Origin: Streptomyces roseirectus
GTDB taxonomy: Bacteria > Actinomycetota > Actinomycetes > Streptomycetales > Streptomycetaceae
Assembly: GCF_014489635.1 (NCBI RefSeq)
Contig: NZ_CP060828.1
Coordinates: 930,001-994,000 of the forward strand
Length of the DNA: 64,000 bases
Reading direction: 5' to 3'
How positions within the stretch are numbered: the first letter of the stretch is position 1; the number at the start of each line of letters is the position of its first letter. The notes under the pieces are model-generated. The model had not been told where the DNA came from, searched no databases, and saw only the letters and a list, made by a program, of their open reading frames with translations. This document shows, piece after piece, positions 58,452 to 64,000 of the stretch. Made by a program: the position numbers and the translations under genes.

Positions 58452-59495
58452 CTACCGGAGGTGGTCCGCGTCGACGACCGCCTGGGCGAAGGCGTCCGGG
58501 GCCTCCTGGGGCAGGTTGTGGCCGACGCCGGTGAGGGTGCGGTGTGCGTAGGGGCCGGTGAACCGGTCGCGGTAGGACGCGCCGTCGCCGGGGGCGGTGA
58601 ACGGGTCGAGCGCGGGGTCGAGGGTGATCGTGGGGACGCCGATCGTCGGGCGGGTGGCGAGGCGTCGCTCCAGGGCGTCGTAGCGGCGTTCGCCGTCGGC
58701 GAGGCTCAGGCGCCAGCGGTAGTTGTGCAGGACGATCGCCGGGTGGTCGGGGTTGTCGAAGGCGGTGGCCGCGCGGTCGAAGGTCGCGTCGTCGAAGTCC
58801 CACGTCGGCGACGTCTCCGCCCATGTCAGCCGGGCCAGGTCACGCCTGAACTCCCGGTCGTTCATGGCGAGTTCGCCGCGTTCGGTGGCGAAGTAGAACT
58901 GGTACCACCAGGAGTGCTCGGCCTTCGCCGTCAACGGCTCGAGGTTGGCGGCCCTGTTGGTCACGAGGTATCCGGTCACCGACACCAGCGCCTTGCACCG
59001 CTCGGGCCACAGCGCGGCGACGATGTCGGCGGTCCGCGCGCCCCAGTCGAACCCGGCGAGCACCGCGCGCTCGATCTTCAGCGCGTCCATCAGCGCGAGG
59101 AGGTCGCGGGCGATCGCCGCCTGCTGTCCGTTGCGGAAGGTCCGGCCGGACAGGAACCGCGTCGTCCCGTAACCCCGCAGGTACGGCACGATCACCCGGT
59201 ACCCCTCCGCCTCGAGCAGCGGGGCGGCCTCGACGTAGCTGTGGATGTCGTACGGCCACCCGTGCAGGCAGATGACCACCGGCCCGTGCGCGGGCCCCAG
59301 CTCGACGTACCCGACGTCGAGCAGCCCGGCCCGCACCTGCTTGACCTGCGGAAACCCGGCGTCCGAGGAGCGCGCGGCCGACACGGGCGCGGCCTCCCGC
59401 GTCCCGGCCGACGCCACTCCCGCCCCGGCCCCGCTCAGCGGAACCCCCGCGGCCCCCGCCCCCAGCACCTTGTTGAACACACGCCTGTCGATCAC
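58452..59495 (-). CDS. Tat-exported alpha/beta hydrolase (epoxide-hydrolase-like), 347 aa
   Basis: Twin-arginine signal at the N terminus (DRRVFNKVLGAGAAGVPLSG), then an epoxide-hydrolase-type fold: oxyanion HGWPYD, nucleophile Asp in GFDWGAR (instead of Ser, typical of epoxide hydrolases and dehalogenases), cap domain with WWYQFYF, and final His in VGHNLPQE. GTG 59495 is preferred because AAGGGGG lies at proper distance; a longer GTG at 59528 is possible. A 21-bp palindrome lies upstream. It probably acts on an outside substrate. Confidence 0.88.
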   Translation of the reverse strand: MIDRRVFNKVLGAGAAGVPLSGAGAGVASAGTREAAPVSAARSSDAGFPQVKQVRAGLLDVGYVELGPAHGPVVICLHGWPYDIHSYVEAAPLLEAEGYRVIVPYLRGYGTTRFLSGRTFRNGQQAAIARDLLALMDALKIERAVLAGFDWGARTADIVAALWPERCKALVSVTGYLVTNRAANLEPLTAKAEHSWWYQFYFATERGELAMNDREFRRDLARLTWAETSPTWDFDDATFDRAATAFDNPDHPAIVLHNYRWRLSLADGERRYDALERRLATRPTIGVPTITLDPALDPFTAPGDGASYRDRFTGPYAHRTLTGVGHNLPQEAPDAFAQAVVDADHLR

Positions 59496-59537
59496 GTGAA
59501 GCCCCCTTCGTTCCCGGGTCGTTGACACACGAACATC

Positions 59538-59558
59538 GTCACCTGTTTAACCGGTGAC
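59538..59558. promoter_or_regulatory. 21-bp palindrome upstream of the Tat-exported hydrolase
   Basis: GTCACC (59538-59543) faces GGTGAC (59553-59558), with GTT (59545-59547) and AAC (59549-59551) inside; nine of ten base pairs match around 59548. It is AT-rich in the middle and 43 bp before the GTG, so a TetR/MarR-type operator is likely. Confidence 0.6.
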
Positions 59559-59578
59559 GTCAACAGGGCGCAGCAAAC

Positions 59579-59617
59579 GGCCGGTTCCGCACGGCGCGAA
59601 ACCGTGCGGAACCGGCC
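59579..59617. terminator. Strong hairpin after the SDR remnant
   Basis: A perfect 16-bp stem (59579-59594 with 59602-59617) with 7-nt loop. It lies 15 bp beyond the stop of the decayed SDR (minus strand) and probably terminates the dehydrogenase transcript before it reaches the hydrolase gene. Confidence 0.8.
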
Positions 59618-59632
59618 TGGCGAGGGGGCGAT

Positions 59633-59958
59633 TCAGTCGAGCGGGACGCCCGTGCGCCGCTCCAGCTCCCGCAGCAGACCGGCCTGGAACCGTTCCTCCA
59701 GGGCCGCCGGATGCGGCGTCCGCGTCCGCCGGTGGTACCGGTACCCGCCGGTGCGCGGTGTGACGTCGGGCGTCGTGGCGAGCCACACCTGCGTCTCGTG
59801 CCCGGCCAGCGGTCGGCGCAGGCCATCACGAGGGTGGTGAGCCACAGCTTCGTGTCGTCGCAGGACACCGGGCCGCCGCCCGCGAGCTGGGCGGGGTCGC
59901 GGACGTGGCCGACGACGTCATGTCCGCCGGCGGCGCCGGTGACCAGGGTCAGCGCCAT
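59633..59958 (-). pseudogene. Decayed SDR gene, internally deleted
   Basis: ATG at 59958 (overlapping the TAA of the dehydrogenase by one base) begins MALTLVTGAAGG, an SDR start, but jumps at once to CDDTKLWLTTLVMACADRWP, which is the YxxxK helix region; the Tyr is lost. After a frameshift near 59810 the usual C terminus follows (LAGHETQVWLATTPDVTPRT, GGYRYHRRTRTPHPAALEER). About 110 of some 280 residues remain. Not functional as an SDR. Confidence 0.75.
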
Positions 59959-60929
59959 TAGACGGTGAGCAGGACCTTGGTGGCGCGGCGTTCGTCCATC
60001 GCCTTGCAGCCCTCGGCGGCCTGGTCCAGGGGCAGGGTGAGGTCGGGGAGGAAGCGGCGGACCGGGGCGGGGCCGCCGAGGGCGTGGATGCCGGCGAAGA
60101 AGAGCTGGATGCCGGGGATGGAGACGTCGTGGTTGTCGCCGACGTAGCCGAGGTGGCCGCCGCCCCGGGTGGCGCCGACGGCCTGCATGAACGACTCCTG
60201 CGTGCCGACGGCCTCGATCACCGAGTGCGCGCCGAGCCCGCCGGTGAGTTCCTTGACCCTCTCGACGCCCGCGTCGCCGCGTTCCTCGACGATGTCGGTG
60301 GCCCCGTAGTAGCGGGCCAGCTCCTGGCGCTCGGGGTAGCGGGACATCGCGATGATCTTCTCGGCGCCCAGTCGCCTCGCCGCGAGGACCGCCATCAGGC
60401 CGACCGCGCCGTCCCCGACGACCGCGACGGTCTTGCCGGGGCCCGCCTCGGCGGCGACGGCGGCGAACCAGCCGGTACCGAGGACGTCGGAGGCGGCCAG
60501 CAGCGCGGGGACCAGCTCGGGGTCGGGCTGCCCCGGGGTGGCGACCAGGGTGCCGTCGGCCAGCGGGATGCGGGCCTTCTCGCCCTGGGTGCCGATGCCG
60601 CCGTGCACGAACTCGGCGTGCACGCACTTCGACTGGAAGCCGGCCCGGCAGATCTCGCAGGTGTTGTCGGAGATGACGAACGACCCGACGACGAAGTCCC
60701 CGGGCTTCACGGTCGTCACCGCGTCGCCGACCTCCTCGACGACGCCGACGTACTCGTGGCCCATGAGTGTGCCGTCGGCGGGCTCGATGCCCCGGTAGGG
60801 CCACAGGTCCGACCCGCAGATGCAGGTCGCGGTCAGCCGGACGATCGCGTCGGTGGGATCGACGATCTTCGGGTCGTCACGCTCCTCGACCCGGACGTCA
60901 CCAGCCTTGTGCATCACTACTCCGCGCAT
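59958..60929 (-). CDS. Zinc-dependent alcohol dehydrogenase, MDR family, 323 aa
   Basis: Catalytic zinc site C38 (CICGSDLW), H58-E59 (GHEY); structural-zinc cysteines C91, C94 and C102 in NTCEICRAGFQSKCVH; Rossmann VVGDGAVGLMAVLAARRLGA and SRYPERQELARYYGATD. Close to the group annotated as glutathione-independent or IMP-type zinc dehydrogenases. It is divergent in effect from the TetR gene at 61.3 kb, with decayed SDR sequence between them. ATG 60929. Confidence 0.92.
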   Translation of the reverse strand: MRGVVMHKAGDVRVEERDDPKIVDPTDAIVRLTATCICGSDLWPYRGIEPADGTLMGHEYVGVVEEVGDAVTTVKPGDFVVGSFVISDNTCEICRAGFQSKCVHAEFVHGGIGTQGEKARIPLADGTLVATPGQPDPELVPALLAASDVLGTGWFAAVAAEAGPGKTVAVVGDGAVGLMAVLAARRLGAEKIIAMSRYPERQELARYYGATDIVEERGDAGVERVKELTGGLGAHSVIEAVGTQESFMQAVGATRGGGHLGYVGDNHDVSIPGIQLFFAGIHALGGPAPVRRFLPDLTLPLDQAAEGCKAMDERRATKVLLTV

Positions 60930-61005
60930 GACCCGACTCTCCTCGTTCTGTGTGCCTTGCGGTGCGGGCGGGGCGGGAAACCCCACTTGTGGGGGGTACT
61001 GGCAG

Positions 61006-61222
61006 TACAGGCTGGGGTGCAGGACGTTGACGCGGATGCCGCGGGCGGCGAGTCCGACGGGCCAGACGCGGGCGTAAGCGCCCAGTGGCTCGATGACGGG
61101 GTCGGCGAGGTCGCCCGCGTCGCCCTGTACGCCGGTCGCGGCGCGGGCGATCTCGGCCACCGCGTCGTCGAGCCTGTCCTTGTGCCGTCCGGTGATGAAG
61201 ACGTGCGCGCCTTCCTCATGAA
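61006..61222 (-). pseudogene. SDR gene fragment upstream of the dehydrogenase
   Basis: Read down from 61222: EEGAHVFITGRHKDRLDDAV, then AEIARAATGVQGDAGDLADP, which is an SDR stretch after the first strand. It then jumps to VGLAARGIRVNVLHPS, normally found some 90 residues later. Start codon, glycine motif and catalytic residues are gone. An in-frame deletion derivative; it runs into the dehydrogenase leader without a stop. Confidence 0.7.
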
Positions 61223-61273
61223 CCGGATGATGTATCCGCCGGGCTGTAGCGTAACCAGATGACCCATCCGGTT
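61221..61273. promoter_or_regulatory. TetR operator cluster before the TetR gene
   Basis: AACCAGATG (61253-61261) faces CATCCGGTT (61265-61273) with a 3-bp spacer, one mismatch in nine. A third, perfect half-site AACCGGATG lies at 61221-61229. The main site covers the first possible ATG (61259), which argues that translation starts later. Confidence 0.65.
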
Positions 61274-61285
61274 ATGCTGGCCCTC

Positions 61286-61852
61286 ATGACCACCGCACCG
61301 ATGCGCAAGGACGCCGCCCGCAACTGGCAGCGGATCGCCGAGGTGGGGCGGCGGCTCGTGGACGAGGGCAGCCCTCTCCACCTCAACGAGGTCGCCCGGC
61401 TCGCGTCCGTCGGGGTCGCCACCGTCTACCGGCACTTCCCTACGCCGGAGGCCCTGATGGAGGCGGTGGCGACGCCCGGCCTCGAAGCGCTGGTCACCCG
61501 CGCGGAACAGGCCCTCGCCGAGGACGACGTCTGGCGCGCCCTCACCGGCTTCCTCCACTCGACCATGGACGCGCAGCTCACCGACCCCTCCATCACCGCC
61601 GTCCGCTCCGCCCCCCGCAACGTCCTCCCCCACACCACCGAACTCACCACCACCCTCGACACCCTCGCCGCGCACCTCCTCACCCGCGCCCACACCGCCG
61701 GCATCGTCCGCGAGGAGATCACCTGGGAAGACCTCCGCCCCCTCATGTGCGGCATCGCCTACGCGGCCAACATCCACACGGAGGACCAACAGGAACGCCT
61801 GGAATCCGGCCGCCGCTACCTGGCGGTGACGATCCGGGGGATGCGGCCCTGA
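61286..61852 (+). CDS. TetR-family regulator, 188 aa
   Basis: Helix-turn-helix at about 10-58 with RIAEVGRRLVDEGSPLHLNE and RLASVGVATVYRHFPTPEAL. The ligand domain is of the SbtR/TetR_C type, with ITWEDLRPLMCGIAYAANIH. Of several in-frame ATGs (61259, 61274, 61286, 61301), 61286 is given because the first one lies inside the operator. It probably controls itself and the dehydrogenase/SDR transcript on the other strand. Confidence 0.9.
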   Translation: MTTAPMRKDAARNWQRIAEVGRRLVDEGSPLHLNEVARLASVGVATVYRHFPTPEALMEAVATPGLEALVTRAEQALAEDDVWRALTGFLHSTMDAQLTDPSITAVRSAPRNVLPHTTELTTTLDTLAAHLLTRAHTAGIVREEITWEDLRPLMCGIAYAANIHTEDQQERLESGRRYLAVTIRGMRP

Positions 61853-62308
61853 GACAACGGCACCGGTGACCGTGGCCGCTGAGGCTGCCCGGCTCCCGCC
61901 CGCAGGTCGCCGCTTTCCTGGCCGGCGCGCCCCGCGTGAATCGCCTGGCACACGCCGGATCCGGCATGGTGTCCCGCCGAGTGGTGCGGCGATGCGGGGC
62001 CGTTGCCCCCCGCCCGGAACCGGAGCGGCGCCCGCCGGCCCGCCCGGCCACGGCGTGGTCTGCTCACCGGCACCAGCGCCCCGACGCGCCGACATCGACC
62101 CAGCGGGCCGGCCCGCGGAGTCACCGGCACCACGCCGGTACACCACCCAACGGGACGTGACCGGATCCGGACCCCGCGACGGCACCGGCGCCACCCACCC
62201 GACCTACGCCGCCCCCTCGCCATCGCGGAGTCACCGCAGGCCTCCCGACAGCACCGAACACCTCACCACCAGCCACCTCTCCAGCAACGGCCCCAACCAT
62301 CGACCGCC
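61853..62308. other. Stretch without recognisable gene
   Basis: 456 bp after the TetR gene with GC-rich but unstructured sequence. All open frames here are Arg/Pro/Ala-rich and lack start signals or homology that I can see. One short inverted element (GCCGGATCCGGC, around 61955-61966) is present. No gene called. Confidence 0.5.
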
Positions 62309-62475
62309 CCGGCTCCCGGCTCCCGGCTCCCGGCTCCCGGCTCCCGGCTCCCGGCTCCCGGCTCCCGGCTCCCGGCTCCCGGCTCCCGGCTCCCGGCTCC
62401 CGGCTCCCGGCTCCCGGCTCCCGGCTCCCGGCTCCCGGCTCCCGGCTCCCGGCTCCCGGCTCCCGGCTCCCGGCC
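62309..62475. repeat. About 24 tandem copies of a 7-bp unit
   Basis: CGGCTCC repeated without visible variation from about 62309 to 62475. Three units are 21 bp, so each strand stays open with a 7-residue period (RLPAPGS on +, GSREPGA on -). It lies 59 bp beyond the monooxygenase stop codon. A perfect heptamer array is expected to vary in copy number by slippage. Confidence 0.95.
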
Positions 62476-62534
62476 AAGCATGCCCCACCGACACGCCACC
62501 CTCCACCCCCGGTCCCCGGCCCCGGATCCCGGTC

Positions 62535-64000
62535 CTAGGCGAAGCGTGCGATATCCCCCTCCCAAGCCAGGAGTTCCGCCAGGGTGTCGTCCCCCGGGCG
62601 GGTTTTGGCGGTGGGGCGGCTGGTTGGGGTCGTGGGCTGGGGGGGCTCGGGAGAGGGCAGCGCTTGTTGCGGTGTTGTGTTCGACTCGGGGGCGGCGGAG
62701 GGCTTCGTAGTGGGCGAGGGCGGAGGTGAGGTCGGGGAGGTCGCGGAGGGATTTCGCGAGGACGACGGCGTCTTCGAGGGCCATGGAGGCGCCTTGGCCG
62801 GTGGCGGGGGCGGCGGCGTGGGCGGCGTCGCCGAGGAGGAGGGTGCGGGGGGTGCGCCAGGGCATGGCGAGGGGGAGTTCGGTGGCGTTGGTGACCATGA
62901 GGTGGTCGTGGGTGGCGGCGACGATCGCGGGGGCGGGGGTGGCGTCCCCGACCCCGCTCCTGACCCCAGCCCCGACCCCGCTCCCGGCCTCAACCCCGAC
63001 CCCGCTCCCGGCCTCAACCCCGGCTCCAGCCCCGTTCCCGGCCCCGGCCCCGGCCCCGGCCCCGACCTCGACCCCGGCCCCGGCCCCGCTCCCGTTCCCA
63101 GCCCCAGCCCCAGCCCCAGCCCCAGCCCCAGCCCCGACTTCGCTCCCGCTCCCGGCCCCAGCCCCGCTCCCGGCCCCATACCCGGCCCCGCCCCCACTCC
63201 CGTTCCCAGTCCCAGCCCCAGCCCCGACCTCGCTCCCGCTCCCGGCCCCATACCCGGCCCCGGCCCCGCCCCCACTCCCGTTCCCAGCCCCAGCCCCGCT
63301 CCCGCTCGCGGCCCCAGCCCTGGCTCCAGCCCCGTTCCCGGTCCCGGCCCCAGCCCCGCTCCCGGCCCCAGCCCCGTCCCCGGCCCCGGCCCCGGTCAGG
63401 AGTGGGGCTAGGTGGGCTCGCCAAGTGGCCGGGGTGCCTGAGCTGATTGCCTGCGGCGTGAGGGCGGGGGCGGTGACGCGGGCGAACCAGTAGGTTTCGC
63501 CGTCCGGTGAGCAGGCGAAGCCGAAGGCCGCGCGGCCGCCGCGGATCATGGTGAAGCAGTCGGTGGGGGCGGACGGGGGGATGCCCTTGGTGCAGCCGTA
63601 GAAGACGTGCTGGCCGGCGTAGCGCGGGGCGGCGCCGGGGGCGACCGTGCGGCGGACGGTGGAGCCGAGGCCGTCCGCGCCGATGAGGAGGTCACCGGTG
63701 GCGGTGGTGCCGTCGGCGAAGTGGGCGGTGACACCGTCGGGTTGTTCCGACACGGACGTCAACCGGGCGCCGTACGTGAGCCGCAGGCCACGCCGCAGCG
63801 CCTCCGACTGGAGCGCGGCGTTGAGTTCGCCCCGTCTGAGGCACCGGAAGTTCAGCGCGGGGTCGCCCATCGGGACGTGCGCGGCCTCCTCGCCGGTGTG
63901 TTCCAGCACCCGGATCGTCCGCAGCGGGAACCCGATCGCGGTGACGGCGTCCAGCGCGTCGATCTCCCGCAGCGCCCGCATCCCGTTACTGGCCAGCGTG
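62535..64000 (-). CDS. FAD-dependent monooxygenase, 5' end outside window, with large low-complexity insertion
   Basis: From the right edge: [19 protein letters not shown], the NADPH/FAD segment [13 protein letters not shown], later [20 protein letters not shown] (second FAD motif) and [12 protein letters not shown], all as in PHBH-type aromatic hydroxylases. Between [11 protein letters not shown] and [20 protein letters not shown], where homologs have a short loop, about 155 residues of Gly/Ala/Ser/Asn repeat are inserted in frame. Near the end a G7 run (62639-62645) shifts the frame; the other frame leads to the expected ending [18 protein letters not shown]. The N-terminal GxGxxG lies outside the window. 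Confidence 0.8.
62937..63412. repeat. Hexanucleotide-type microsatellite inside the monooxygenase gene
   Basis: About 475 bp of imperfect CCCCGG / CCCCAG / CTCCCG hexamers (for example CCAGCCCCAGCCCC around 63100-63130). All lengths keep the reading frame, giving Gly-Ala, Gly-Ser and Gly-Asn dipeptides. Unit drift suggests repeated expansion and point mutation. The opposite strand has no meaningful coding. Confidence 0.9.

Noticed and set aside
62021..62530. Possible collagen-like or repeat proteins encoded by the 7-bp array (RLPAPGS or GSREPGA repeats)
   Set aside because: The heptamer has no stop in any frame, so open frames are automatic; no start site or flanking domain supports translation.

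Overview
The window is about 64 kb of very GC-rich DNA. GTG and TTG starts are frequent, third codon positions are almost all G or C, and the families present are typical actinomycete ones (AfsQ-like two-component pair, LAL/LuxR regulator, DUF3152, nSTAND-WD40, CGNR, many TetR proteins). Everything points to a Streptomyces chromosome, probably an accessory or arm-like part. No rRNA, tRNA, CRISPR array or transposase was seen.

Left part (1-19 kb): a partial gene; two small unknown proteins whose stop codons overlap; a possible light-response module (ECF sigma factor, divergent MerR-type regulator with a cobalamin-binding domain, photolyase); an alpha/beta hydrolase; a GH43 glycosidase with two operator-like sites in front; a P450; a run of membrane proteins and lipoproteins; a TetR gene; a large nSTAND-WD40 protein broken by three frameshifts; a GntR regulator; and a DUF3152 metalloprotease-like protein.

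Centre (19-36 kb): the most interesting region. An AfsQ1/Q2-like response regulator, kinase and lipoprotein precede a compact cluster: GTP cyclohydrolase II, WD40 protein, methyltransferase, secreted SGNH esterase, SUMF1/FGE-like protein, RibD-type deaminase-reductase, tandem flavodoxin-like protein and a ToxA-like methyltransferase. Nearly all of these overlap by 4 bp. The set matches the toxABCDE logic of Burkholderia toxoflavin biosynthesis (GCH II, WD-repeat, FGE-like, RibD-like, N-methyltransferase), so I read it as a 7-azapteridine cluster (toxoflavin/fervenulin/reumycin type, or a new relative). Three strong hairpins, an MFS exporter with its TetR regulator, and a LAL-type activator close it. 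A 257-bp MITE-like inverted-repeat element lies just after the LAL gene.

Right part (36-64 kb): a TetR/MFS pair; an IclR-controlled catabolic block (CaiB-type CoA transferase, citryl-CoA-lyase-like protein, hydrolase, VOC protein) with the same palindrome in front of both transcription units; a fossil zone with a pdxA fragment fused head to head with a WD40 fragment; an orphan sensor kinase and an orphan FtsX-type permease; then many small regulator/enzyme pairs (TetR-SDR, XRE, AraC, epimerase, Tat-exported hydrolase, Zn-dehydrogenase-TetR) with two more decayed SDR genes between them. The window ends in an FAD monooxygenase carrying a long in-frame hexanucleotide repeat, followed by about 24 copies of a 7-bp repeat.

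Several frameshifts fall in G/C homopolymers of six or more, so some apparently broken genes may be sequencing errors.
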